A DNA stretch of 59,482 bases from Petralouisia muris. Its GTDB lineage: Bacteria > Bacillota > Clostridia > Lachnospirales > Lachnospiraceae. The first letter of the stretch is position 1. Each line of letters begins with the position of its first letter. Location of the stretch: the NCBI RefSeq assembly GCF_004793545.1, contig NZ_SRYA01000031.1, positions 1-59,482 of the forward strand. Direction: 5' to 3'. The translations under genes and the position numbers were made by a program. Shown here one piece after another: positions 1-7,808 of this stretch. The notes beneath the pieces were generated by a model. The model made no database searches. It had not been told where the DNA came from and worked only from the letters and a program-made list of their open reading frames with translations.

Positions 1-2
1 GG

Positions 3-422
3 TTTAGAGCGGGGGAAAATCCGGAGATAACATCAAAGGATTACCTATCGCTATTTCTCTTGAAAGAGGAACAGACCGCCGCGTACAGCGTGGAGATTTG
101 GAAGCGTTTCCGTAAATGGGGCGGCATACCCACAGCCATTACGCAGAACGTCAAAGATTTGCTTGCTTCCCGCGAAGTGGAGAATATCTTTGAAAACTCT
201 GATTTTGTCCTCATGCTCAATCAGGCGGCGGGCGACCGGGCTATCCTTGCAAAGCAGCTCAACATTTCCCCGCAGCAGATGAAATATGTCACCCACACCG
301 AAGCGGGCGAGGGGCTTATCTTCTACGGGAACGTGGTGCTGCCCTTTGTAGACCGCTTCCCGAAAGACACCGAGCTTTACCGGGTAATGACGACGAAGCC
401 GGAGGAAGTGGGCGAAGCATGA
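3..422 (+). CDS. VirB4-like conjugation ATPase, C-terminal end
   Basis: This is the last part of a VirB4/TraE-type ATPase that powers the type IV secretion channel of Tn1549-like ICEs. The segment from about base 60 shows the family's closing region: WKRFRKWGG, ITQNVKDLL, MLNQAAGDR, LAKQLNIS, GEGLIFYGN and DRFPKDTELYRVMTTKP. The reading frame stays open to the left edge, so the gene starts outside the window; the TTG at 60 is not a real start. The first 19 codons do not resemble the expected Walker B segment, so the sequence near the edge may be divergent or imperfect. The stop overlaps the next start as ATGA, pointing to one transfer operon. Confidence 0.85.
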   Translation, partial: FRAGENPEITSKDYLSLFLLKEEQTAAYSVEIWKRFRKWGGIPTAITQNVKDLLASREVENIFENSDFVLMLNQAAGDRAILAKQLNISPQQMKYVTHTEAGEGLIFYGNVVLPFVDRFPKDTELYRVMTTKPEEVGEA

Positions 423-1366
423 TAAAAAACGAAAAAAATATAAAACCACTGACACATTTAAGCCTGTTTACCGGGATAGGCGGCATAGACATAGCCGCCG
501 AAGCCGCAGGCTTCACAACCGTCTGCCAGTGCGAATGGGCGGATTACCCAACCGCAGTATTGGAAAAGCACTGGCCGGACGTTCCACGTTTCAGAGATAT
601 ACACACTCTGACAAAGGAGGCTTTCTATGAACGGACAGGAAAAAAAGAACTCACGCTGCTCTCCGGCGGCTTCCCATGCCAGCCCTTTTCCAGTATCGGG
701 CCAAAAAAGGGGTTTGAGGACACCCGCTACCTCTGGCCGGAAATGTGCCGCGTCATTAACGAACTCCGGCCCCATTATGTGCTTGGCGAAAATGTTGCTA
801 ACTTCATCAATATGGGGTTCCACAAAACGCTCATTGACCTGGCAAAAGCGGGATATGCTGTTTGGACATTCGTACTTCCTGCTTGTGCCGTCGGCGCATG
901 GCATGAACGCAAGCGAACTTTTATCGTGGGGATTGATGTTTCCTACTCCCCTTGCCGCCGACACAGGCTCAAGGACAAGGACGGAACGGATAAGCATATC
1001 CCCAAACGGGGCGTTCCGCCGGAAGAAGCGGGACGGGAGGTACTGGTCGGCGGGGCTTTCGGAAACAATCTATTTTCTGACGCCGGTAACAGACCCGTCC
1101 CTGCGCTTCAACCCGGAATGGGTGGAATGGCTGATGGGCTTCCCACAGGGGTGGACGGAAATATCCTCTGGTGCATAGAGCCTACGGATATTCCCCGGCT
1201 GTCCCCGAACACAAAGGACAGGTCAAAACGCCTAAAAACGCTTGGGAACGCCGTAGTGCCGGCACAGGTTTACCCAATCTTAAAATATATCGCGGACATG
1301 GAAACCGGGAAATGTTCGGAATGGTGCGTCTGGGAAAAGGAGGTGGCAGACCATGAAACAGTATAA
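419..1366 (+). CDS. DNA (cytosine-5) methyltransferase
   Basis: This enzyme methylates C5 of cytosine, probably protecting the incoming ICE from restriction. Motifs are in the usual order: SAM-binding FTGIGG (residues about 17-22), catalytic GGFPCQPFS (Cys in PCQ), GENV, RKRTFIVG, and the closing LGNAVVPAQVYPI. At 315 residues it fits the short phage/ICE type. It starts in an ATGA overlap with the VirB4-like gene and overlaps the CHAP gene by 14 bp. Oddity: between about 905 and 1170 the +1 frame also encodes a methyltransferase-like stretch (FPTPLAADTG, NPEWVEWLMGFPQGW), so the middle of this protein may be read out of its ancestral frame (see findings). Confidence 0.88.
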   Translation: MIKNEKNIKPLTHLSLFTGIGGIDIAAEAAGFTTVCQCEWADYPTAVLEKHWPDVPRFRDIHTLTKEAFYERTGKKELTLLSGGFPCQPFSSIGPKKGFEDTRYLWPEMCRVINELRPHYVLGENVANFINMGFHKTLIDLAKAGYAVWTFVLPACAVGAWHERKRTFIVGIDVSYSPCRRHRLKDKDGTDKHIPKRGVPPEEAGREVLVGGAFGNNLFSDAGNRPVPALQPGMGGMADGLPTGVDGNILWCIEPTDIPRLSPNTKDRSKRLKTLGNAVVPAQVYPILKYIADMETGKCSEWCVWEKEVADHETV

Positions 1367-3461
1367 ATCCAGTGACAAGACCATGCTGAAAATGACCCGC
1401 GAGGGGGCTGTCGAGGTAAACGCCGCCACCGGGAAAAAGAAACGTATCAGCAAGCGGATAAGGGACGCGGACTTTGCAAAGACCGAGGCACCGCAGCCGC
1501 CGGAACAGGCAGCGCAGCCCCTACCGGGCGGCACAGCTCCCGCGCCCACAGCCGACGCGCCGCCGCTTCCCCATGCGCCGGGGGCAGAACGGGAACAGGA
1601 CACCGCAGCAGCCGAGCGCGTCTTGGAGCGTATCGACGGGGCGCGTACCAGAAAGGCGAGTAAAAAAGCGGCGAGGAAAGCACAGGCAGAAGCCACAGCA
1701 AAAGAAAAATCTTCCCGTTTGCAGTTTACCGACGAGGAACGGGCAACGCCGGAGCTTGAAAAATATATCCGAAAATCGGACAAAGCAGCCGACCGTCTGG
1801 ACGCAGCAAAGGCGGCTATCCCCAAAGAAAAGAAACTTGTACGGGAGCGCACCTTTGATGAAGCCACCGGGAAAGGCAAGACCCGCCTACATTTTGATGA
1901 ACGGGAAAAGCCCATAGGAAAGAATAAGCCCCACAATAACCCGCTATCCCGCCCCGCACAGGAAGCGGGTATTTTCGTCCACAACAAGATACATTCCGTT
2001 GAAAAGGACAATTCCGGCGTTGAGGGGGCGCACAAATCCGAAGAACTGGCAGAGCGCGGCGTAAAGTACGGGGCGCGGAAAGTCAAGGAGGGCTACCACA
2101 GCCACAAGCTGAAACCTTACCGGGCGGCGGCAAAGGCAGAGAAAGCGGCGTTCAAGGCGAATGTGGATTTCCAGTACCATAAATCCCTACATGACAATCC
2201 GCAGATTGCGGGCAATCCCCTTTCCCGCTTCATGCAGAAGCAGCAAATCAAGCGGCAGTATGCAAAGGCGGCAAGGAAAGGCGGCGCAAAAACGGCGCAG
2301 AAAGCCGCAGAGAACACCCGCAAAGCGGCAAAAAAGACCGCCGAGGAAACAAAAAAGGCAATCGCTTTTGTAGGGCGGCACCCGGCGGGCGTATGTATCG
2401 CCATTGCCGCGCTGCTCTTATTCATCATGGTATCGGCGGGGCTTTCCTCTTGCGGCTCCATGTTCTCCGGCTTGATGAACGGCATACTTGGGACTTCCTA
2501 CACGTCGGAGGACAGCGACCTTGTGGCGACGGAAAATAATTACGCCGCAAAGGAAAACGAGCTTCAGCAGCAGATTGACAATATCGAAAGCACCCACCCC
2601 GGCTATGACGAATACCGCTATGACCTTGACAGTATCGGGCATAACCCCCATGAGTTAGCGTCCTACCTCACCGCACTTTTACAGACCTATACCCCGCAGA
2701 GCGCACAGGCAGAGCTAAACCGCGTCTTTGCCATGCAGTACACTTTGACGCTGACGGAAGAAACGGAAATCCGCTACCGCACAGAAACAAGCACAGACCC
2801 GGAAACCGGGGAAACGACCACCGAGGAAGTACCCTACGAGTACCATATCCTCAACGTGAAGCTGACGAACAAGCCCATTTCCGAGATTGCGGAGGAACTT
2901 CTAACGCCACAGCAGCTTGAAATGTACCGCGTCTATCTGGAAACAAGCGGCAACAAACCGCTGATTTTCGGCGGCGGCTCCCCCGATATGGGCGCGTCCG
3001 AGGATTTAAGCGGCGTACAGCTTGTAAACGGCACACGCCCCGGCAACACTGCCGTTGTAGACCTTGCGAAGCGGCAAGTCGGCAACGTAGGCGGGCGACC
3101 CTTTTGGAGCTGGTACGGATTTAACAGCCGCGTCGAATGGTGCGCCTGTTTTGTTTCATGGTGCTACAATCAAGCCGGGAAAAGCGAGCCGCGCTTTGCC
3201 GGGTGCCAGTCACAGGGCGTACCCTGGTTCCAGTCACGCGGGCAATGGGGCGCGAGGGGCTATGAGAATATCGCCCCCGGCGACGCTATCTTTTTCGACT
3301 GGGACGGGGACGGGAGCGCAGACCATGTGGGGCTTGTTATCGGGACGGACGGGGAGCGCGTCTATACCGTCGAGGGCAATTCCGGCGACGCCTGCAAGAT
3401 AAAGAGCTACCCCGTCAATTACTCCTGTATCAAGGGCTACGGGCTGATGAACTGGAACTAA
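1353..3461 (+). CDS. CHAP-domain cell-wall hydrolase of the conjugation machine (CD1108-like)
   Basis: A 702-residue membrane-anchored protein that probably opens peptidoglycan for the transfer channel, the VirB1 role. The first 340 residues are Lys/Ala-rich and presumably cytoplasmic. One hydrophobic span follows at about 345-366 (IAIAALLLFIMVSAG), then an extracellular linker. A CHAP amidase/peptidase domain fills about 565-702, with the catalytic Cys in EWCACFVSWC, the His in ADHVGLVIG and the polar residue in VEGNSG. Start: AAGGAGG lies about 12 bases before the ATG, inside the end of the methyltransferase gene. It belongs to the same transfer operon. This family is standard in Tn1549-like ICEs. 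Confidence 0.88.
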   Translation: MKQYKSSDKTMLKMTREGAVEVNAATGKKKRISKRIRDADFAKTEAPQPPEQAAQPLPGGTAPAPTADAPPLPHAPGAEREQDTAAAERVLERIDGARTRKASKKAARKAQAEATAKEKSSRLQFTDEERATPELEKYIRKSDKAADRLDAAKAAIPKEKKLVRERTFDEATGKGKTRLHFDEREKPIGKNKPHNNPLSRPAQEAGIFVHNKIHSVEKDNSGVEGAHKSEELAERGVKYGARKVKEGYHSHKLKPYRAAAKAEKAAFKANVDFQYHKSLHDNPQIAGNPLSRFMQKQQIKRQYAKAARKGGAKTAQKAAENTRKAAKKTAEETKKAIAFVGRHPAGVCIAIAALLLFIMVSAGLSSCGSMFSGLMNGILGTSYTSEDSDLVATENNYAAKENELQQQIDNIESTHPGYDEYRYDLDSIGHNPHELASYLTALLQTYTPQSAQAELNRVFAMQYTLTLTEETEIRYRTETSTDPETGETTTEEVPYEYHILNVKLTNKPISEIAEELLTPQQLEMYRVYLETSGNKPLIFGGGSPDMGASEDLSGVQLVNGTRPGNTAVVDLAKRQVGNVGGRPFWSWYGFNSRVEWCACFVSWCYNQAGKSEPRFAGCQSQGVPWFQSRGQWGARGYENIAPGDAIFFDWDGDGSADHVGLVIGTDGERVYTVEGNSGDACKIKSYPVNYSCIKGYGLMNWN

Positions 3462-3503
3462 AAACAAACATAACACTGAAAATCTGAAAGGAGAAATTGA
3501 TTT

Positions 3504-3782
3504 ATGGCTATGAACAAAATTGAACGTATCGACAAGGAGATTGCAAAGACCCGCGAGAAAATCACCGAGTACCAGAACAGGCTGCGGGGGCTTGAAGCGC
3601 AGAAAACCGAAGCGGAAAACCTGCAAATCGTACAGCTTGTGCGCTCCATGCGCCTTTCCCCGCATGAGCTTTCCGCTATGCTTTCCGGGGGCGGTATTCC
3701 GGGCATGGAAGCCGCGCCGGGTTACCCCGCAGAACCCGCAGACCACGACACCGAAGAAATGGAGGACACCGAGAATGAATAA
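3504..3782 (+). CDS. DUF4315-type small coiled-coil protein
   Basis: A 92-residue soluble protein. The first 60 residues form an amphipathic coiled coil (IERIDKEIAKTREKITEYQNRL) and the tail is acidic. It matches the DUF4315 proteins that sit between the CHAP hydrolase and the DUF4366 membrane protein in Tn1549-like elements. No enzymatic motif is visible; a structural or assembly role in the transfer complex is inferred from position only. GGAGAAATTG lies upstream as ribosome site. Its stop overlaps the next ATG (GAATGAATAA). Confidence 0.82.
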   Translation: MAMNKIERIDKEIAKTREKITEYQNRLRGLEAQKTEAENLQIVQLVRSMRLSPHELSAMLSGGGIPGMEAAPGYPAEPADHDTEEMEDTENE

Positions 3783-4491
3783 AAAAATCCTTAGAACCTT
3801 GACCGCACTTTGCGCCGCCCTCATGCTGACGGGCGGCTTTTCCGTCACCGCCTTTGCACAGACCCCGGAGGGACAGGACGCTACTGACGACAGCGGCGTT
3901 GTCTACGAGGAACCCCAAAAGGAAGAACCCCTTACCCCGGACGGGAACGCGACCCTTGTAGACGATTTCGGCGGCAACAAGCAGCTTATCACCGTAACGA
4001 CCAAAAACGGCAATTACTTTTATATCCTCATTGACCGGGACGACGAGGGCGAGGATACCGTACATTTCCTTAATCAAGTGGACGAAGCCGACCTTATGGC
4101 ACTTATGGAGGACGGAAGCACCGAAGCAGCCCCGCCCGTCGTTTGCAGTTGCACCGATAAATGCGAAGCCGGAAAGGTAAATGTGAGCTGCCCCGTCTGC
4201 AAGGACAACATAACCGCTTGCAGCGGCAAGGAAGCGGAGCCGGAAACCGAGGAACCGACGGAGCCGCCCAAAGAAAAAGGCAATGCGGGCGGGCTTGTGC
4301 TTTTCCTTGTCGTGGCACTTCTTGGCGGCGGGGGCGCGTTCTATTATTTTAAGTTTATGAAGCCGAAGCAGAGCGTCAAGGGCGGCACCGACCTTGAAGA
4401 TTTCGATTTTGACGACTACGACGAGGACGAGCCGGAGCCGGACGAGGGGGACGGGCTTTGTGATGAAGAACAGGAGGACGAGGAAGCATGA
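3775..4491 (+). CDS. DUF4366-type surface protein of the transfer operon
   Basis: 238 residues, start ATG at 3775 inside the end of the DUF4315 gene. It has an N-terminal signal peptide (ILRTLTALCAALMLTGG, cleavage near FAQ), an extracellular domain with five Cys in CSCTDKCEAGKVNVSCPVC plus a further Cys, a Pro/Glu linker and a C-terminal membrane span (GGLVLFLVVALLGGGGAFYYF). A very acidic cytoplasmic tail follows (DFDFDDYDEDEPEPDEGDG). The layout is that of the DUF4366 family, always found in this operon position. It may be part of the mating-pair surface; the exact role is not known. Confidence 0.82.
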   Translation: MNKKILRTLTALCAALMLTGGFSVTAFAQTPEGQDATDDSGVVYEEPQKEEPLTPDGNATLVDDFGGNKQLITVTTKNGNYFYILIDRDDEGEDTVHFLNQVDEADLMALMEDGSTEAAPPVVCSCTDKCEAGKVNVSCPVCKDNITACSGKEAEPETEEPTEPPKEKGNAGGLVLFLVVALLGGGGAFYYFKFMKPKQSVKGGTDLEDFDFDDYDEDEPEPDEGDGLCDEEQEDEEA

Positions 4492-4676
4492 CCCTGTTTA
4501 CCGACAATCCCTTTGAAAAGATGATGATACAAAGACCGGGCGGGCGGCGTGACAATGCGCCGCCCGTTCCCCATTCCCCGGCTTGCGCTTCCTGTCCGTA
4601 CAAAGGGCAGCTCCCTTGTGTGGGCTACTGTCTGAAACAGGTACAGGAGAAAAAGGCAAGCGAGCCGGAACGCTGA
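4488..4676 (+). CDS. Small Cys-rich ICE protein
   Basis: 62 residues. The central stretch CASCPYKGQLPCVGYC has four Cys in a pattern suited to metal binding. The start overlaps the DUF4366 stop (ATGA), so it is translationally coupled. Short proteins like this lie before topoisomerase III in related ICEs. It is the last G+C-rich gene before the A+T-rich insert that follows. Function unknown. Confidence 0.6.
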   Translation: MTLFTDNPFEKMMIQRPGGRRDNAPPVPHSPACASCPYKGQLPCVGYCLKQVQEKKASEPER

Positions 4677-4703
4677 AAGGAAATGTGGAAAAATTCCTTT
4701 TTG

Positions 4704-4724
4704 TATGGTAGAATGTTTACCATA
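4704..4724. promoter_or_regulatory. Inverted repeat before the cargo gene
   Basis: TATGGTA and TACCATA form a perfect 7-bp inverted repeat with a 7-base spacer, about 20 bases upstream of the ATG at 4744. It lies where a promoter or operator for the A+T-rich gene would be. No partner regulator is obvious nearby. Confidence 0.4.
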
Positions 4725-4743
4725 TAGCAAAGGAGATGATGAA

Positions 4744-5418
4744 ATGGGAAATAAATTAACAGACGCTTTAATTGCAACAGGAAAGGGAGCTGTATCATTA
4801 TTCCCCGGAGGTGGTTTTTTAGCCGAATATATAAGTTTGGCACAAGGATATATTGCTGACAAGCGAATGAATGAGTGGAAGTTAAAAGTTGAGGAAGTAT
4901 TAGAAAAAATACCACGTTCAATAGATGAATTAGCACAAGATGAGGCTTTCTATTCTTGTATTCAAGTTGCTACTATGGGAGCAATGAGAGCATATCAGAA
5001 AGAAAAGCAAGAACTTTTTGCTAATGCACTTTATTCTTCTGCAAATAACATAGACATATCAACGGATAAAAAACTTTTTTACTTGTCATTGCTTGACAGC
5101 TACACATTAAGCCATATCATGTTACTAAAATACTTTTCACAAAATAATTACAATGAGAATGACAATGTTATTAGGAGAGGTATGGTAACAACTCGTGTAA
5201 TTGGCGGAACAGAACACCCTATAAAGGGAATTGTTGAGAAAATGCCCTGTTTTGCAGATGATACTATATTTGTAAAGCATATTACAGGACAACTTTGTTC
5301 AGACAGTTTAATAAGCATAATAGATTTTGACACACCCGTTTCAAAAGAACGTGCAAGAGCAAAAAGAACTACAAAATATGGAGATGAATTTTTAGTATTT
5401 ATTCAAGACTATCAATAG
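4744..5418 (+). CDS. A+T-rich cargo gene of unknown function
   Basis: 224 residues from the ATG at 4744, which follows AAGGAGATGATGAA; an in-frame upstream codon at 4705 has no ribosome site. The N-terminus has a Gly-rich amphipathic stretch (TGKGAVSLFPGGGFLAEYI) followed by helices with many charged residues; no catalytic motif is recognised. Base composition is far more A+T-rich than the flanking ICE genes. The gene is flanked by its own inverted repeat and terminator, so it looks like an independent cargo unit inserted between two conserved ICE genes. A defence or exclusion role is possible from this position but is not shown by the sequence. Confidence 0.75.
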   Translation: MGNKLTDALIATGKGAVSLFPGGGFLAEYISLAQGYIADKRMNEWKLKVEEVLEKIPRSIDELAQDEAFYSCIQVATMGAMRAYQKEKQELFANALYSSANNIDISTDKKLFYLSLLDSYTLSHIMLLKYFSQNNYNENDNVIRRGMVTTRVIGGTEHPIKGIVEKMPCFADDTIFVKHITGQLCSDSLISIIDFDTPVSKERARAKRTTKYGDEFLVFIQDYQ

Positions 5419-5429
5419 ACAATCCATTT

Positions 5430-5462
5430 AAAGAGTAGCCGAAAATGGCTACTCTTTTATTT
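5430..5462 (+). terminator. Terminator of the cargo gene
   Basis: AAGAGTAGCC and GGCTACTCTT form a stem around a short A-rich loop, followed by TTATTTTA. It closes the 4744-5418 gene just before topoisomerase III. Confidence 0.8.
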
Positions 5463-5484
5463 TACCCCAAAGGAGGATTTTTAT

Positions 5485-7569
5485 TTGATTTTAATTATCG
5501 CAGAAAAGCCGAGCGTGGCGCAGACTATCGCCGCCGCGCTTGGCGTTAAGGAAAAGAAAGACGGATATATCGAGGGCGGCGGCTACCTCATTTCATGGTG
5601 CGTCGGGCATTTGGTACAACTTGCGGAAGCTGCCGCCTACGGGGAGCAATATAAAAAATGGAGTTTTGAGAGCTTACCCATTCTGCCGGAGGAATGGCAG
5701 TACACCGTTGACCCGGACAAGGGGAAGCAATTCAAAACCCTAAAAGAGCTTATGCACCGCGCCGACGTTTCCGAAGTGGTAAATGCGTGTGACGCGGGGC
5801 GCGAGGGAGAATTGATTTTCCGCTTTGTCTACGAAGCGGCGGGCTGCAAGAAGCCCATGTGCCGCTTGTGGATTTCCTCAATGGAGGACGGGGCAATCAA
5901 GGCGGGCTTTGCTTCCCTCAAAGACGGGCGGGACTATGACGCGCTCTTTGCGTCTGCCCTCTGCCGCGCAAAGGCTGACTGGCTTATCGGCATTAACGCC
6001 ACCCGGCTTTTCTCCTGCCTGTATGGAAAGACTTTGAACGTGGGGCGCGTCCAGACCCCGACCTTAAAAATGCTTACCGACCGGGACGCGGCTATCTCCC
6101 ATTTCCAGAAAGAAAAATATTATCATGTGCGCCTTGATTTATCCGGCGCGGAAGCGGCAAGCGAAAGGATTTCAGACAAGGCAGAAGCCGCCGCGCTGAA
6201 AGGGGCTTGCGAAACACAAACGGCGGTATGCGTTTCCCTCACCAGAGAGAAGAAAACCGCAGCCCCGCCGAAGCTCTTTGACCTTACCTCTTTGCAGCGG
6301 GAAGCGAACCGCATTTTCGGCTACACCGCGAAGCAGACCCTTGACCTTGCACAAGCCCTTTATGAAAAAAGACTGCTTACCTATCCGAGGACGGACAGCA
6401 GCTTTCTTACTGACGACATGGGCGGCACCGCAGCGGACATTATCGCGCTGCTCTGCGAAAAGCTCCCCTTTATGGCGGGCGCGGACTTCACGCCGGAGGT
6501 TGCAAAGGTATTAGACAGTAAAAAAGTATCAGACCACCACGCAATCATTCCCACTATAGAGCTTGCAAAGGCTGACCCGGACGCGCTGCCGGAAAGCGAG
6601 AAAAATATCCTCACCCTTGCGGGAGCGCGTCTGCTTTTTGCCACCGCCGAGCCGCACGTCTATGAAGCGGTTACGGCGGTTTTCTCATGCGCTGATACAG
6701 AGTTTACGGCGCGGGGAAAGACGGTACTTTCGGAGGGTTGGAAAGAGCTTGAACGCAGATACCGGGCGACGCTGAAACAAAAGCCCGACCCGGAGGACGG
6801 AGAAAATGAGGGCGTGACGCTGCCGGAGCTTTCCGAGGGACAGGGCTTTGAAAACCCCGCCGCAAAGGTAACGGAGCATACCACAACGCCGCCGAAGCCC
6901 CACAGCGAAGCGTCGCTTCTCTCTGCTATGGAGCGAGCCGGGAACGGGGACACCGACCCGGACGCGGAACGCCGGGGGCTTGGCACCCCCGCCACCCGCG
7001 CCGCCGTCATTGAAAAACTGGTAAAGGGCGGCTTTGCGGAGCGCAAGGGCAAGCAGCTTGTCCCCACGCAGAACGGAGCCGCCCTTATATCAGTGCTGCC
7101 GGATATGCTGACTTCCCCGCAGCTTACCGCAGAATGGGAAAACAATCTGACGCAGATAGCAAAGGGAGCCGCAGACCCCGGCGAATTTCTGTCCGGCATT
7201 GAAGCTATGGCGCGGGAGCTTGTGCAGACACACGCCGCCGCACTGGACGGGAAAAAGGGCTTGTTCAGAGAGGAAAAGCCATCTATCGGCAAATGCCCCC
7301 GTTGCGGTTCCCCCGTCCATGAGGGGAAGAAAAACTATTATTGCAGCAACAAAGAATGTGCCTTTGTCATGTGGAAGAATGACCGCTTTTTCGAGGAACG
7401 CAAGACCGCTTTTTCCGCGAAGATTGCCGCCGCGCTCCTTAAATCCGGCAAGGCGAATGTGAAGAAGCTCTACTCCCCGAAAACAGGCAAGACCTACGAC
7501 GGAACTATCGTTTTAGCCGATACTGGCGGGAAATACGTCAACTACCGTATCGAAGTACAGAAGAACTAA
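5485..7569 (+). CDS. topB: DNA topoisomerase III, ICE-borne
   Basis: A 694-residue type IA topoisomerase that relaxes and decatenates single-stranded regions, likely helping ICE DNA processing during transfer. The Toprim domain is at the N-terminus (EKPSVAQTIA; acidic DAGREGELIF near residue 100). The catalytic Tyr is residue 300 in LLTYPRTDSSF, and SDHHAIIPT is also present. Near 610-640 is a zinc-ribbon-like segment (CPRCGSPV and YYCSNKECAFVMWK). The start is TTG, with AAAGGAGGA 8 bases before it. Length and motifs match TopB of Tn1549-like ICEs. Confidence 0.93.
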   Translation: MILIIAEKPSVAQTIAAALGVKEKKDGYIEGGGYLISWCVGHLVQLAEAAAYGEQYKKWSFESLPILPEEWQYTVDPDKGKQFKTLKELMHRADVSEVVNACDAGREGELIFRFVYEAAGCKKPMCRLWISSMEDGAIKAGFASLKDGRDYDALFASALCRAKADWLIGINATRLFSCLYGKTLNVGRVQTPTLKMLTDRDAAISHFQKEKYYHVRLDLSGAEAASERISDKAEAAALKGACETQTAVCVSLTREKKTAAPPKLFDLTSLQREANRIFGYTAKQTLDLAQALYEKRLLTYPRTDSSFLTDDMGGTAADIIALLCEKLPFMAGADFTPEVAKVLDSKKVSDHHAIIPTIELAKADPDALPESEKNILTLAGARLLFATAEPHVYEAVTAVFSCADTEFTARGKTVLSEGWKELERRYRATLKQKPDPEDGENEGVTLPELSEGQGFENPAAKVTEHTTTPPKPHSEASLLSAMERAGNGDTDPDAERRGLGTPATRAAVIEKLVKGGFAERKGKQLVPTQNGAALISVLPDMLTSPQLTAEWENNLTQIAKGAADPGEFLSGIEAMARELVQTHAAALDGKKGLFREEKPSIGKCPRCGSPVHEGKKNYYCSNKECAFVMWKNDRFFEERKTAFSAKIAAALLKSGKANVKKLYSPKTGKTYDGTIVLADTGGKYVNYRIEVQKN

Positions 7570-7579
7570 AAACTTGAAT

Positions 7580-7678
7580 AGCAAGCATAGGAAGCGGGTA
7601 CCCACTTCCGTAAATCCCTGTCCTGCCGCTGACGCGCCGGACGGGGATTTTGCTTGTTGGGAAGTTTCCCAAACCCTC
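7580..7678 (+). repeat. oriT-like repeat, copy 1 (inverted relative to copy 2)
   Basis: This 99-bp segment is repeated in inverted orientation at 14855-14953. The first 33 bases are identical, and two further blocks match (TTGCTTGTTGGGA and TCCCAAACCCTC). The end carries its own palindrome TTGGGA-N4-TCCCAA. Copy 1 lies between topB and the ArdA/ArdC fusion gene. The 93-codon frame running through it has no family resemblance and is not called as a gene. Confidence 0.75.
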
Positions 7679-7808
7679 TTTTTGCGGAGGGCTTCACCCT
7701 CTGAAAATTTTCATAAATCTTTGGCAGAAATGCGGGTGTACCGTAGTAGGCTATGCAGCCAAAAAATGCAGCTTGTGACGCTGACGCAGAGAAAGGAGGT
7801 TTTCATTT

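Noticed and set aside
1280-2086. Long minus-strand frames inside the ICE backbone
   Set aside because: They oppose well supported genes and arise from the high G+C content.
6660-7292. 210-codon frame opposite topB
   Set aside because: Ser/Pro-rich shadow of the topoisomerase gene.
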